58,731 nucleotides of DNA from Candidatus Omnitrophota bacterium (GCA_023247915.1 JAHFFN010000005.1:1-58731), one strand, 5' to 3'; shown: positions 35,402 to 44,496, counted from the stretch's first letter. A program made the numbers and translations. The notes: a model not told the origin generated them from the letters alone.

Positions 35402-35458
35402 CCTACCACCCGTAGTAATTCCCTTGTTAAAGATTTGTTAAGAATAGGTAAAAATCGC

Positions 35459-35487
35459 TTGACAGGATATAAGGCGGTTTGATACGC
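35459..35487 (+). promoter_or_regulatory. Promoter of the first porin gene
   Basis: A perfect TTGACA (35459-35464) is followed after 16-17 bases by GATACG/ATACGC, a weak -10. The start point would be near 35494, at the inverted repeat below, giving a leader of about 160 bases. Confidence 0.5.
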
Positions 35488-35491
35488 TAGC

Positions 35492-35518
35492 CCTGTTGTA
35501 TTACATACTTACAACAGG
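35492..35518 (+). promoter_or_regulatory. Nine-base inverted repeat at the predicted transcription start
   Basis: CCTGTTGTA (35492-35500) and TACAACAGG (35510-35518) are perfect inverted repeats with a nine-base spacer. Placed at or just after the start point, it could be a repressor operator or a 5' stabilising hairpin. The regulator is unknown. Confidence 0.5.
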
Positions 35519-35527
35519 TAACCAAAA

Positions 35528-35622
35528 CTACGCCGCGGAAAGGGGTGAAGAACCTAAAGGCATCAGGGTTACCAGAGAGCTCTTGATAAAGCTCTTACCC
35601 AAATAGCAATACCCTAACGTAG
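35528..35622 (+). ncRNA. Structured leader of the porin mRNA, possible riboswitch
   Basis: A closing stem CTACG (35528-35532) with CGTAG (35618-35622) encloses a GC-rich purine stretch, a hairpin GAACC (35550-35554) with GGGTT (35566-35570), and a second hairpin AGAGCT (35576-35581) with AGCTCT (35590-35595). The conserved-looking GGAAAGGGGTGAAGAACC part vaguely recalls the 5' half of the c-di-AMP (ydaO) riboswitch, but the 3' half does not fit. I therefore call it only a structured leader. The porin ribosome site lies 18 bases downstream. Confidence 0.4.
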
Positions 35623-35654
35623 ACAATTAAAGAAATACCAGGAGAATTAAAACT

Positions 35655-37121
35655 ATGAAGTCAATCAAAGCGTTATTCGTTTTGGCGCTCATGGCCACCC
35701 TCGCGGTGCCTGCGTTTGCCGAAACCCAGAACGTCAAAGTGAGCGGTTCTATCGACGCTTACTACTTTAATCGCACGAACTATGATCTGACCGGTGGTAA
35801 CGATGCTAGCGTCGTTCCTGCAGGCACAGCCGTCATCGCTCCGGGCGTGGTTGGAGCTACCGGTGGTAGCCTCAACAACCGTTCTGATTCCGATGGCTTC
35901 TTCCGCAGCAATACGCAGATTGAAGTCGCCGCGAATCTCACCGACAATGTGTCCACAGTGATCAATCTCGTGAATCAACGCGATTGGAACTCGGACGTTC
36001 TCGGTGCTTCGACCGGTGCAGCCCCCAATAACACCGCCAATGAATTTGGCGTGGATCTTGATTTGGCTTATGTTCAGATGAAGGAGATTTTTTATGCTCC
36101 TTTAACACTGACCGTTGGTCGTCAGGATATTTGGTTCGGCCGTGGTTTTGTCATCGGAAACAACAACAGAACATGGGACAACAATGGTACCACTTCTGCC
36201 GATGAATACTCTGCGACGACCGCGTTTGACGCGATTCGTGCGACCTTGGACTTTAATCCTTGGACGCTTGATTTCGTGTATTCCAATCTGAATGAAAACG
36301 CCGTGAACGCCGAAGATGATATCGATCTTTGGATCGCGAACGTGAACTATAAGTTCGCCGAATACAATGCCGTTGCAGAAGGTTACTTTATCAGCGAACA
36401 AGATAAAGCGGCTCTTTCAGCAGCCGGAGCCGGAAGCGTTGGAACTGACAACAATGTCACCAACACCATCGGTGGCCGCGTGCAGTTTGACCCCATCTCG
36501 CAAATCACCCTCGGCGCGGAACTCGCGTACCAGTTTGGTGACTACAGCGCGGTTGTGGCTCAACAACGCGATCGTTCGGCGTTGGGTCTGGATATTTTCG
36601 GAACCTACCGTTTCGACAATACGTGGAAGCCGGAACTGACCCTTGAGTACGTTCATTTCTCGGGTGAAGATGATCTGAGCAACACGACCCAGTCTGACTA
36701 CGAAGGTTGGAATCTTCTTTATCGCGGCCGTTATTACACCGCGTATGAAGACTTCCGCGAACTTCTGTATGCGACCGGAGACGGCTTCGATCAACCTGCC
36801 AGCACCAACAGCAACATGTTCCAAGTGAAGGGTTCTCTTAAGCCGATGGCAGATCTTTTGCTTGAAGCTTCTGCTTCCTTCTTCTGGAATGATGCGGATG
36901 TGCATACGGCAGCGGTCACGGTTCCTTCCAATGTGTTTACCTCTAGCAACACCAAGAGCAAAGACATCGGTTGGGAAGTTGACACTCAAGCCACTTATGA
37001 CTACACCGAAGACGTTTCTTTCGGTCTGTTAGTCAGCTGGTTTGTCCCCGGTGATTTCTACACCACACCGAATGACAGCACAGCGACTGATGTTGTTTCT
37101 TCAGTCAAGGTGTCCTTCTAA
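35655..37121 (+). CDS. Outer-membrane beta-barrel porin, alginate-export-like
   Basis: This 488-residue protein has a clear Sec signal peptide (residues 1-22, ending AFA-E) and then alternating amphipathic strands rich in aromatic, Asn and Asp residues, e.g. GSIDAYYFNRTNYDL, LTLTVGRQDIWFGRGFV, ELTLEYVHFSGEDDL. It ends in VSSVKVSF, with the terminal phenylalanine typical of outer-membrane barrels recognised by BamA. The GRQDIWFGRGF stretch resembles alginate-export family barrels. It probably forms a general or sugar-acid pore. A strong ribosome site (AGGAGA) and a structured leader precede it and a terminator follows, so it is monocistronic and likely highly expressed. Confidence 0.82.
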   Translation: MKSIKALFVLALMATLAVPAFAETQNVKVSGSIDAYYFNRTNYDLTGGNDASVVPAGTAVIAPGVVGATGGSLNNRSDSDGFFRSNTQIEVAANLTDNVSTVINLVNQRDWNSDVLGASTGAAPNNTANEFGVDLDLAYVQMKEIFYAPLTLTVGRQDIWFGRGFVIGNNNRTWDNNGTTSADEYSATTAFDAIRATLDFNPWTLDFVYSNLNENAVNAEDDIDLWIANVNYKFAEYNAVAEGYFISEQDKAALSAAGAGSVGTDNNVTNTIGGRVQFDPISQITLGAELAYQFGDYSAVVAQQRDRSALGLDIFGTYRFDNTWKPELTLEYVHFSGEDDLSNTTQSDYEGWNLLYRGRYYTAYEDFRELLYATGDGFDQPASTNSNMFQVKGSLKPMADLLLEASASFFWNDADVHTAAVTVPSNVFTSSNTKSKDIGWEVDTQATYDYTEDVSFGLLVSWFVPGDFYTTPNDSTATDVVSSVKVSF

Positions 37122-37140
37122 GTAATAAGAAATAGCAATA

Positions 37141-37178
37141 AAAAACCCCTGGAGCCAAAAGCTTCAGGGGTTTTTCTT
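37141..37178 (+). terminator. Bidirectional intrinsic terminator
   Basis: AAAAACCCCTGgAGC and GCTtCAGGGGTTTTT form a strong hairpin flanked by an A-run on the left and a T-run on the right. It can stop the porin transcript on the plus strand and the inositol-phosphate synthase transcript arriving on the minus strand. Confidence 0.88.
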
Positions 37179-37200
37179 TTTGTTGCAGAGTATTAAAAAA

Positions 37201-38307
37201 TTAGTCTTTGCGTTTTCTTTCGATAAATTCCCGAACCATCTTTTTGGCCTGATGGTCATTGTATTGTTTGGGAGGATGTTTCATCAGATACGCGGAAACG
37301 GAGTAGAGGGGGCCTTTGATTTTTCGTTCGCGGGCGATTTTGAGACAGCGAATGGCATCCACAGCGACGCCGGCGCTATTGGGAGAATCTTCCACCGATA
37401 GCCTGGCTTCAATATGCAAAGGCACATTGGCGAAGCCGCGGCCTTCGATGCGGATAAAAGCCACCTTGTTGTCATTTTGCCAAGGCACGTAGTCACTGGG
37501 GCCGATGTGAATATTTTCAGACTCCAATCTTTCCGAAAGTTGGGATTGCACGGATTCTGTTTTGGAAATTTTTTTATATTTGAGCCGGCCGCGATTGAGC
37601 ATATTTAAAAAATCAGTATTCCCGCCGGTATTCAATTGATAAGTACGGTCAATTTTGGCGCCGCGATCTTCAAAAAGTTTGGCGAGCGTGCGATGCACAA
37701 TCGTGGCGCCCACCTGAGATTTGACATCGTCGCCGATCAAGGGAATGCCTCGATCCGCAAAACGCTTCGCCCACACGGGATTGGACGCGATAAAAACGGG
37801 GATGCAATTGATAAAGCTGACTCCGGCCTCCAGGCAACATTCGGCGTAAAACTCCGTCGCCTTGGCAGAGCCGACCGGCAAATAGCTGATCAAAATTTCC
37901 GCGCCTGTTTTTTTAAGGATTTTGACCACGTCCGCCGGCACTTTATTGCTGGGAATAAAAGTTCTGTGATCCGGATGTTCCTTCATATGCTCCGCGACAC
38001 CGTCCAGGATCGGACCCATCTGAACGATCACGTTGGAACCGGAAATATTTCGTGTGATCAGTTGAGTGCAATTCGGGGCTTGAAAAATAGCTTTCTTGAG
38101 AGGCAGGCCGACCTTGCGTTTATCGATATCAAAAGCGCAAACAACCTCAATGTCTTGGGGGCGATAGTCGCCGATTTCATAATTCATCAACCCGAGCGCT
38201 TCTTTGGCGCCGCCGTTTTTACGGTTTTTTCGGTAAAATTCTAGTCCCTGAATCAGGGAGCTGGCGCAATTGCCGACACCAACGATCGCGAGTTTGATTT
38301 TTTTCAT
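37201..38307 (-). CDS. ino1: myo-Inositol-1-phosphate synthase, archaeal/actinobacterial type
   Basis: This 368-residue NAD-dependent enzyme converts glucose-6-phosphate to inositol-1-phosphate, the first step to inositol lipids or solutes. The start KKIKLAIVGVGNCASSLIQGLEFY holds the Rossmann GxGxxxS motif. Further signatures are PADVVKILKKTGAEILISYLPVGSAKAT, GDDVKSQVGATIVHRTLA and QLNTGGNTDFLNM, as in archaeal and mycobacterial synthases. The ATG at 38307 is chosen because it starts at the conserved N-terminus and sits six bases after a perfect promoter -10; an upstream start at 38385 would lie before that promoter. The mRNA is probably leaderless. A CDP-alcohol phosphatidyltransferase at 57737 could use the product. 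Confidence 0.9.
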   Translation of the reverse strand: MKKIKLAIVGVGNCASSLIQGLEFYRKNRKNGGAKEALGLMNYEIGDYRPQDIEVVCAFDIDKRKVGLPLKKAIFQAPNCTQLITRNISGSNVIVQMGPILDGVAEHMKEHPDHRTFIPSNKVPADVVKILKKTGAEILISYLPVGSAKATEFYAECCLEAGVSFINCIPVFIASNPVWAKRFADRGIPLIGDDVKSQVGATIVHRTLAKLFEDRGAKIDRTYQLNTGGNTDFLNMLNRGRLKYKKISKTESVQSQLSERLESENIHIGPSDYVPWQNDNKVAFIRIEGRGFANVPLHIEARLSVEDSPNSAGVAVDAIRCLKIARERKIKGPLYSVSAYLMKHPPKQYNDHQAKKMVREFIERKRKD

Positions 38308-38313
38308 TCTCGC

Positions 38314-38342
38314 AGTATATGAAGCGCATTTATTGTTGTCAA
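38314..38342 (-). promoter_or_regulatory. Consensus promoter of inositol-phosphate synthase
   Basis: On the minus strand TTGACA (38342-38337) and TATACT (38319-38314) are separated by exactly 17 bases. Only six bases separate the -10 box from the ATG, so transcription should start at or within a base of the start codon. Confidence 0.8.
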
Positions 38343-38366
38343 GAAAAAGTCCGAAAAGTTTCGCGC

Positions 38367-38395
38367 TTTTCAAAGGAGAGGGCATCTGCTATAAT
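38367..38395 (+). promoter_or_regulatory. Promoter of the ftsH operon
   Basis: TTTTCA (38367-38372) and a perfect TATAAT (38390-38395) with a 17-base spacer, about 40 bases before the GTG start of ftsH. It diverges from the inositol-phosphate synthase promoter. Confidence 0.6.
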
Positions 38396-38433
38396 GGCTC
38401 AATTTCTTAAAAGACAAACATGGAGAAAGCTTT

Positions 38434-40317
38434 GTGAGTACCCCCGATAATAACAAAAAACAAAACCCCAAAAAAAATTCCCGTGAATGGTTTCCTGGGT
38501 CTATCTTTCTTTGGATTTTCCTTTTTTTAAGCATATTTTACTTCGCGCATTTGGGGTCAATGCCCCTTGAAAAGCCCTCTAAACAGCTTACCTACGGCGA
38601 GTTTTTCGCGCTTTTAGAGACCAACCCTAAAGCCCATACCATTAAAAACGGCTATCGCATCGCCAATGAGATTTCAGGCGAGTTTGTCAGCGGCGAAAAA
38701 TACCATGTGCTTTTGCCGACTCAAGACGCGGATTTGGACAGGCTGTTGAGGCAAAATCTTCCGGTGTATGACATCAAGCCGGAGAAGACGTTTTGGACAC
38801 AGCTCCTTTACGCGGTGATCGGGCCTTTGCTTTTTGTGGGTCTCCTATGGGTTTTGATTTATCGCGGGCAAGGCGGAGGAGCCGGCGGCGGGCGCATCAT
38901 GGCTTTTGGCCGTTCCAAAGCGAAGCTCAACGCGAATATGCGTATCACCTTTAAAGATGTGGCGGGGGTGGAAGAAGCCAAGGAAGAGCTCAAAGAAATT
39001 ATTGAATTTTTGAAGGATCCTAAAAAGTTTCAGCGCTTGGGCGGAAAAATTCCTCGCGGCGTCCTGCTTATGGGGCCTCCGGGTACCGGAAAAACATTGC
39101 TCGCCAAAGCGGTCTCAGGCGAAGCCGAAGTACCTTTCTTTTCCTTGTCCGGCTCGGATTTTGTGGAAATGTTTGTGGGTGTCGGCGCTTCGCGTGTGCG
39201 CGATCTTTTTGAGCAAGCCAAAAAAAGTGTCAAGCAGACTGGCCGCGGTTGCATTATTTTTATCGATGAAATTGATGCGGTGGGTCGTCAACGTTTTGCC
39301 GGGATCGGCGGAGGTCATGACGAAAGAGAACAGACTTTGAACGCGCTCTTGGTGGAAATGGATGGATTTAATACCCAGGAAGCGGTGATTCTTATCGCGG
39401 CAACCAATCGTCCGGATGTGTTGGATCCGGCATTGCTTCGTCCGGGTCGTTTTGATCGTCAGGTGGTCATTGATCGCCCGGATCTCAATGGCCGCGAAGC
39501 GATTTTGAATGTGCACACCAAAAATATTAAGATCGGTGAAAATGTCGACTTAAAATCTATCGCTCGTCAAACCCCCGGATTTTCCGGAGCGGATTTGGCA
39601 AATCTGGCCAATGAAGCTGCGCTGTTGGCGGCTCGTAACGGCAAAGATGCGGTCGGGATCGTGGAGCTTCAAGCCGCGATTGAACGCGTGATGGCTGGCC
39701 CTGAAAGAAAAAGCCGCATCATCTCCGACAAAGAAAAGCGGGTGGTGGCTTATCATGAATCAGGACACACCTTATTGGCTCTCTTGGTGCCGGGAGCGGA
39801 TCCGCTTCACAAAGTGTCTATCATCCCTCGTGGAACGGCGGCGCTCGGCTATACGATGCAGGTGCCGATTGAAGACCGGTATTTGACTTCCAGAAAAGAA
39901 TTGCTCGGGAAATTAGTGGTGCTGATGGGTGGCCGCGCGGCGGAAGAAATTTTCTTCGAAGAAATCACCACCGGCGCTCATAATGACATTGAAGTCGCCA
40001 CGGGGATCGCGCGGCGCATGGTTTGCGAATTTGGCATGAGCGATAAGATGGGAAATCTTGCGTTTGGAAAAAGAGAAACACAGATTTTCTTGGGTCGCGA
40101 TTTTTCCGAAGAGCGCAACTACAGCGAAGAAACTGCGCGTCAAATCGATGGGGAAGTGAAGCGTCTGGTGGATGAGGCTTATGCCCGCGCCAAAAAAGAA
40201 ATCACCACGCATATCGAAAAATTAAAAACGCTGGCCGAAAAATTGTTGGAAAAAGAAGTCCTGGACGCGGAAGAGGTAAGGGCGATTGTCGGGATTCCGA
40301 ATCTCCAGCCGGTTTGA
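38434..40317 (+). CDS. ftsH: ATP-dependent zinc metalloprotease FtsH
   Basis: FtsH is a membrane-anchored AAA+ protease that degrades misfolded membrane proteins and short-lived regulators. Two membrane helices (about residues 22-42 and 115-140) enclose a small periplasmic domain. The ATPase has Walker A GPPGTGKT (from residue 214), Walker [12 protein letters not shown] and the second region of homology [22 protein letters not shown]. The protease site is HESGH (from His441). The 627-residue length is normal. The start is GTG at 38434 with GGAGA upstream. It heads a seven-gene operon with overlapping genes. Confidence 0.96.
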   Translation: MSTPDNNKKQNPKKNSREWFPGSIFLWIFLFLSIFYFAHLGSMPLEKPSKQLTYGEFFALLETNPKAHTIKNGYRIANEISGEFVSGEKYHVLLPTQDADLDRLLRQNLPVYDIKPEKTFWTQLLYAVIGPLLFVGLLWVLIYRGQGGGAGGGRIMAFGRSKAKLNANMRITFKDVAGVEEAKEELKEIIEFLKDPKKFQRLGGKIPRGVLLMGPPGTGKTLLAKAVSGEAEVPFFSLSGSDFVEMFVGVGASRVRDLFEQAKKSVKQTGRGCIIFIDEIDAVGRQRFAGIGGGHDEREQTLNALLVEMDGFNTQEAVILIAATNRPDVLDPALLRPGRFDRQVVIDRPDLNGREAILNVHTKNIKIGENVDLKSIARQTPGFSGADLANLANEAALLAARNGKDAVGIVELQAAIERVMAGPERKSRIISDKEKRVVAYHESGHTLLALLVPGADPLHKVSIIPRGTAALGYTMQVPIEDRYLTSRKELLGKLVVLMGGRAAEEIFFEEITTGAHNDIEVATGIARRMVCEFGMSDKMGNLAFGKRETQIFLGRDFSEERNYSEETARQIDGEVKRLVDEAYARAKKEITTHIEKLKTLAEKLLEKEVLDAEEVRAIVGIPNLQPV

Positions 40318-41140
40318 TTTCCGTCTGGGCGATCGTGTTTTGCGCCTGGGGGCTCAAACGAAATTGATGGGAGTCTTAAACGTCACGCCGGATTCTTTTA
40401 GCGATGGCGGCCGTTATCTCGATCCGGGGCTTGCCGAAGCGCGCGCGCTCCAGATGCAAAACGAAGGCGCGGATCTTTTGGATATCGGTGGTGAGTCCAC
40501 ACGACCCGGTTCCAAGCCGGTTTCCACCCGTGAAGAGCTTCGCCGAGTGCTCCCGGTTCTTAAACGCCTCTCGAAAAAAATTAAAATTCCCATTTCAGTC
40601 GATACTACCAAGTATGAAGTTGCTTCCGCGGCGTTGGATGAGGGAGCACTCCTCATTAATGATATTTCAGCGTTGAGAGGCAATCGGCGGCTTGCCAAAA
40701 AAATAGCGGCCTCCCGTGCGGCCGTGGTTTTGATGCATATGCAGGGAAAGCCGAAAACCATGCAAAAAAATCCCAGCTATAAAAATTGCGTCAAAGATAT
40801 TTTTGACTTCTTAAAAAAAGCCGTTTATTCTGCTAGAGAAGCCGGGATTTCAAAGGACAGCATTTTGATTGATCCGGGCTTTGGTTTTGGAAAAACAATG
40901 GATCAGAATATGGAAATTTTAAAAAATTTAAATTTTTTTTCAGGGATCGGGTCTCCGCTGTTGGTGGGGCTTTCCCGAAAGTCTTTTATTGGCCACGCGC
41001 TTCACGTGGCGGAGCCGGATCAGCGGCTCTATGGATCCCTGGCAACGGCCGCCGCCGCTATTTTTAAGGGCGCGCATGTGCTCCGTGTGCATGATGTGTT
41101 GCCGCACCGTCAACTAGCGCTTTTAATCGATCAATGCTGA
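40286..41140 (+). CDS. folP: Dihydropteroate synthase
   Basis: This enzyme joins 4-aminobenzoate to the pterin pyrophosphate in folate synthesis and is the sulfonamide target. Motifs [47 protein letters not shown] and [12 protein letters not shown] are all present in one TIM barrel. The TTG at 40286, with AGGTAAGGG upstream, gives 284 residues and overlaps the end of ftsH by 32 bases; no better start exists before the first conserved strand. It overlaps cdaA by seven bases. FtsH-FolP neighbourhood is common in bacteria. Confidence 0.92.
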   Translation: MSGFRISSRFDFRLGDRVLRLGAQTKLMGVLNVTPDSFSDGGRYLDPGLAEARALQMQNEGADLLDIGGESTRPGSKPVSTREELRRVLPVLKRLSKKIKIPISVDTTKYEVASAALDEGALLINDISALRGNRRLAKKIAASRAAVVLMHMQGKPKTMQKNPSYKNCVKDIFDFLKKAVYSAREAGISKDSILIDPGFGFGKTMDQNMEILKNLNFFSGIGSPLLVGLSRKSFIGHALHVAEPDQRLYGSLATAAAAIFKGAHVLRVHDVLPHRQLALLIDQC

Positions 41141-41937
41141 CCACGGCTATCGCGATCATCCAGGTGTGGTGGAAGCCGGCGGTGGAGATCACCAGCCTTT
41201 GGTTTGCCATTTACCTGCTTTTGGTTTACATCAAAGACAGCGGCATGATGCAGGCGATGAAAGGCCTGGTTTTTTTGGTGCTGATGTTTTTTGTTTCCCA
41301 GGTATTGGAGCTTAAAAGCATACGCTGGGTGCTTGGCCATATTTTCCAGATATCCATCATCGGCTTCCTTATTATTTTTCAGGCGGAGCTTCGCCGCGGC
41401 CTTACGCGTATCGGCCAAACACCTCTTTTCCGTAGTTTCTTAAAGGAAGAAAACACCATCCACGAAATCATTAAAGCCGTTTTTTCAATGTCTCGCGCCA
41501 AAACCGGTGCCCTGATTGCGATTGAGCGTGAGGTGAGTCTCAAAGTGTACGGAGAAAACGGGATCGCGCTCGACGGTATTTTAAGCGCGGAGCTGTTGCA
41601 AACTATTTTTGCGCACAACACGCCGTTTCATGACGGCGGCATTGTGGTGCAAGGCAATCGCGTCATGGCGGTGGGTTGTGTATTTCCGCTCTCCCAGAGT
41701 CAAAAACTTTCCAAGGCTTTTGGAATGCGTCACCGCGCGGCGCTGGGCTTGAGTGAAGAGACCGGCGCGCTTGTGATTGTGGTCTCGGAAGAAACCGGCG
41801 CTGTTTCTTTGATGAATCAAGGGAAAATTATCCGCGATATCGATGAAGAACGGTTGAAGCAAAATTTATCCGAGTCGTATCAGCCTCAGCGGCCGGGAGC
41901 CCGCGGTAAAAATATTTCTCAGAAGGACAACGCATGA
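41134..41937 (+). CDS. cdaA: Diadenylate cyclase CdaA
   Basis: CdaA makes the second messenger c-di-AMP from two ATP. Three N-terminal membrane helices (about residues 1-90) are followed by the DAC domain. The ATP-binding motif usually written DGA appears as FHDGGIVV, and the second motif as GMRHRAALGLSE. The Ala-to-Gly change in DGA is conservative. The 267-residue length and the YbbR-type partner gene immediately downstream (ATGA overlap) match the cdaA-cdaR arrangement known from Firmicutes. It implies c-di-AMP control of envelope or potassium homeostasis in this organism. Confidence 0.93.
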   Translation: MLTTAIAIIQVWWKPAVEITSLWFAIYLLLVYIKDSGMMQAMKGLVFLVLMFFVSQVLELKSIRWVLGHIFQISIIGFLIIFQAELRRGLTRIGQTPLFRSFLKEENTIHEIIKAVFSMSRAKTGALIAIEREVSLKVYGENGIALDGILSAELLQTIFAHNTPFHDGGIVVQGNRVMAVGCVFPLSQSQKLSKAFGMRHRAALGLSEETGALVIVVSEETGAVSLMNQGKIIRDIDEERLKQNLSESYQPQRPGARGKNISQKDNA

Positions 41938-42377
41938 AGCTTCTCAAAGGCACGTTTTTACTCAAAGTGATCGCCCTGGTTTTCGCAGTGCTCGGTTATT
42001 TTTATATTCACAATGAAATCAGAAACGCGGAAATGGAAAAAGGCGCGACGGATTCTTCGTATAAACTGCTGAAGTTGACTGCCAAAACTCTGCCTGTGAA
42101 GCTTCGCCTTGAAACCTCTCCGCCGGACGGGTATCGCATTGTTGATTCGAAGGTGTCGACAGATCCTTCCCGGGTGACGGTTATCGGTCCGGAGGCGCTT
42201 TTGGACGAAAGCTCTGTCGCCGAAACCGCTATTTTGGATACCAGTGAAAATACTAAAACGCTGGTGAAAAGAATTCCCCTGGAGAGTGTCGGAGGTATTC
42301 ACATCACCGGCGATCCGTATTTTATCGAAGTAACGGTGCCCATCGAGAAAATCGCTGAGGACAAACCGGCCTCATGA
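41934..42377 (+). CDS. YbbR/CdaR-like membrane protein, single domain
   Basis: This 147-residue protein has one N-terminal membrane helix (LLKVIALVFAVLGYFYIH) and one YbbR-like beta domain (VKLRLETSPPDGYRIVDSKVSTDPSRVTVIGPEALLDE). CdaR proteins of Firmicutes carry several such domains and modulate CdaA; this one has a single copy. Its position directly after cdaA, with ATGA overlaps on both sides, supports the same partnership. The domain faces the periplasm by prediction. Confidence 0.82.
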   Translation: MKLLKGTFLLKVIALVFAVLGYFYIHNEIRNAEMEKGATDSSYKLLKLTAKTLPVKLRLETSPPDGYRIVDSKVSTDPSRVTVIGPEALLDESSVAETAILDTSENTKTLVKRIPLESVGGIHITGDPYFIEVTVPIEKIAEDKPAS

Positions 42378-43087
42378 AGCTAGGCGTGAATATTGATCAT
42401 GTCGCCACGCTACGGCAGGCGCGCGGCGGATTTTATCCCGACCCGGTGCAGGCGGCTAAAATCTGCAAGATGGCCGGCGCGGACTCCATTGTGATGCATT
42501 TGCGCGAGGATCGCCGCCATATCCAAGACCGCGATCTTTTTCGCGTCCAAAAAGCGACTCCAATCAAACTCAACCTTGAAATGTCCGTCGCCGCGTCGGT
42601 GGTGAAGACTGCCTTGGAGCTTTTGCCCGATCAAGTCACCTTGGTGCCCGAAAAGCGCCAGGAACGCACGACAGAGGGCGGCTTAAACCTTTTTAAGAAG
42701 CGCTACGATCTCTGGAAAGCGCTTGAAAATTTTCAAAAGAAAAATGTCGCGGTTAGCCTTTTTCTGGATCCGAATCTCAAGCAAATCCGCGAGGCGCGGC
42801 GTCTCGGCGTCGAGGCTATCGAGCTTCATACCGGCGATTATGCCAATCAAAAAACGGGGTTGGGGCGTCGTAAACAGCTGGCTCGTTTGCGCGAGGCGGC
42901 CAAGCTTTCCGCGGATCTCGGGCTTTTTACTTACGCGGGTCACGGACTGGATTATGAAAACACCAAGGCGGTGGTTCGTATCAAGGAGATCGAGGAGTTG
43001 AATATCGGCTATTCGATCGTGACGCGCGCGCTGTGGGTGGGTCTTGAAAAAGCGGTGCAAGAAATGCGCGAATTGATGCAACGATGA
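42374..43087 (+). CDS. pdxJ: Pyridoxine 5'-phosphate synthase
   Basis: PdxJ closes the pyridine ring of vitamin B6 from 1-deoxyxylulose 5-phosphate and 3-amino-2-oxopropyl phosphate. Motifs LGVNIDHVATLRQARGG at the N-terminus, ADSIVMHLREDRRHIQDRD, VTLVPEKRQERTTEGG and LFTYAGHGLDYEN are diagnostic. The 237-residue length is normal. Translation is probably coupled to the genes before and after through ATGA overlaps. Confidence 0.96.
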   Translation: MKLGVNIDHVATLRQARGGFYPDPVQAAKICKMAGADSIVMHLREDRRHIQDRDLFRVQKATPIKLNLEMSVAASVVKTALELLPDQVTLVPEKRQERTTEGGLNLFKKRYDLWKALENFQKKNVAVSLFLDPNLKQIREARRLGVEAIELHTGDYANQKTGLGRRKQLARLREAAKLSADLGLFTYAGHGLDYENTKAVVRIKEIEELNIGYSIVTRALWVGLEKAVQEMRELMQR

Positions 43088-43494
43088 AAAAGAAAACGCC
43101 CAACCCTCATCAAGCGATCGGAATTGATATTGTTGAGATCAAGCGCCTTGAAAAAACCAGCAAGCGTTGGGGCAAGGCTTTTTTAAATAAAGTTTATACG
43201 GCGCGGGAACTCCGATACGCGTACTCCAAGCGTTATCCTCATCAGCATTTGGCGGCGCGTTTTGCGGCCAAGGAAGCGATTTTTAAAGCGCTGGGGGAAG
43301 TGGAGCGGGAATTTGTCGGCTGGAAAAATATTGAGATTTTGAATGATGCCTACGGCAAGCCGGAAGTGCATTGGCATGGCCAGGCCGAACGAGTCCGTAT
43401 TAAACGTAAACTGAAGGGCGCGGTGGTAAGTCTATCTCACACCGAAAATTACGCGGTCGCCAACGCGATGTTGGTGCCGACCCGGCAAAAATAA
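43084..43494 (+). CDS. acpS: Holo-[acyl-carrier-protein] synthase
   Basis: AcpS transfers 4'-phosphopantetheine from CoA to the serine of acyl carrier proteins. The motif IGIDIVEIKRLEK (Mg-binding Asp) and RFAAKEAIFKALG are clear; VVSLSHTENYAVANAM forms the last strand. The 136-residue length is normal. PdxJ-AcpS adjacency is common in bacteria. Besides the fatty-acid ACP it could modify the ACP domain in the giant protein (Ser5845), which must happen before export. Confidence 0.93.
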   Translation: MKKKTPNPHQAIGIDIVEIKRLEKTSKRWGKAFLNKVYTARELRYAYSKRYPHQHLAARFAAKEAIFKALGEVEREFVGWKNIEILNDAYGKPEVHWHGQAERVRIKRKLKGAVVSLSHTENYAVANAMLVPTRQK

Positions 43495-44354
43495 TGCGGC
43501 TCCCCGCCAGCCGTTTTCCACTGCTTCCCCGAAAGAAAAATACCGATAAAACTCATTATGGTCATACGCTCATTATAGCGGGTTCTCGTGGTATGGCGGG
43601 AGCGGCTGTTTTGTCGGCACGTGCGGCGTTGATGTCTGGGAGTGGACTTGTGACATTGGCGGTTCCTAAGAGCTTGGGGTCTCGAATTACGATAGCTATA
43701 CCCGAGGCAATGACATTAGAACTTCCTGAGACCGCCACAGGGTCTATGGCGGGCAGTGCATTAACGAAGTTGAAGGATTTTATAACCAAAAAAAAGATCC
43801 AATCCATTTTGATTGGTCCGGGTCTGTCTATTCACCCCGAAACCAGCAAACTTGTGTGCCGGCTCGTCGCCTTTAGCGCTACTCCCGTGGTGCTTGATGC
43901 CGATGGGCTTAACGCGTTTAAAGGGCAATCGAAACTGTTGCGCGCACATAAAGCGCCACTCGTTTTAACGCCTCATCGAAAAGAATTCGAACGTCTTTTT
44001 AACGAGTCATGGCCTCAAAATCGTGACACACGTATTGCTCTTGTAAAAAAACTCTCCAAATTTTATCGCATGACGCTTGTGTTAAAAGGCAGTCGTACCC
44101 TGGTGATCGCAAACGATCAAGTTTTCATAAACACAACTGGAAATCCGGCCATGGCCAAAGGCGGAAGCGGAGACGTGTTGTCCGGCATGATCGCAGCATT
44201 TTTAGCACAGGGATTGGATTCTTTTCAGGCTTCTCGTTGGGCTGTTTATTTTCATGGAAAAGCGGGAGATAGGGCGGCGTGCGAGAAGGGGGAGCTCTCC
44301 GTTTTGGCGAGCGATATCATCAAACAGCTTCCCAAGGTATTTCGCCGGGCATAA
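43494..44354 (+). CDS. nnrD: ADP/ATP-dependent NAD(P)H-hydrate dehydratase
   Basis: This metabolite-repair enzyme dehydrates damaged NAD(P)H hydrate. The ribokinase-like fold is seen in GHTLIIAGSRGMAGAAVLSARAALMSGSGLVTLAVP, VVLDADGLNAF, LVLTPHRKEFERLF and the anion-hole motif NPAMAKGGSGDVLSGMIAAFLAQG. The epimerase half found in fused YjeF proteins is absent; AcpS precedes it, as in many genomes. Its start shares a base with the acpS stop (TAATG). It is the last gene of the ftsH operon and is followed by a terminator. Confidence 0.92.
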   Translation: MRLPASRFPLLPRKKNTDKTHYGHTLIIAGSRGMAGAAVLSARAALMSGSGLVTLAVPKSLGSRITIAIPEAMTLELPETATGSMAGSALTKLKDFITKKKIQSILIGPGLSIHPETSKLVCRLVAFSATPVVLDADGLNAFKGQSKLLRAHKAPLVLTPHRKEFERLFNESWPQNRDTRIALVKKLSKFYRMTLVLKGSRTLVIANDQVFINTTGNPAMAKGGSGDVLSGMIAAFLAQGLDSFQASRWAVYFHGKAGDRAACEKGELSVLASDIIKQLPKVFRRA

Positions 44355-44391
44355 AAAAATCGCCTCGGTTTTTACACCAAGGCGATTTTCT
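44353..44391 (+). terminator. Bidirectional terminator between nnrD and the tRNA pair
   Basis: AAAATCGCC and GGCGATTTT form the stem around a 16-base loop, with an A-run on the left and T-rich sequence on the right. It ends the ftsH operon (plus) and the tRNA-Thr/tRNA-Tyr transcript (minus). Confidence 0.75.
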
Positions 44392-44397
44392 AAATTA

Positions 44398-44479
44398 TGG
44401 GCAGGCCAGGATTCGAACCTGGGAAGGCAAAGCCAGCAGATTTACAGTCTGCCCCTGTTGGCCACTTAGGTACCTGCCC
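44398..44479 (-). tRNA. tRNA-Tyr (GUA)
   Basis: On the minus strand the acceptor GGGCAGG pairs with CCTGCCC; the anticodon loop contains GTA (CTGTAAA), and a long variable arm of class II type precedes the T-arm CCAGG-TTCGAAT-CCTGG. All features fit tRNA-Tyr. CCA is not encoded. Confidence 0.93.
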
Positions 44480-44496
44480 TAAACTTCTAAATCTGG

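Noticed and set aside
35528..35622. Firm call of a c-di-AMP riboswitch before the porin
   Set aside because: The conserved 3' half of that riboswitch is missing and the length is short.
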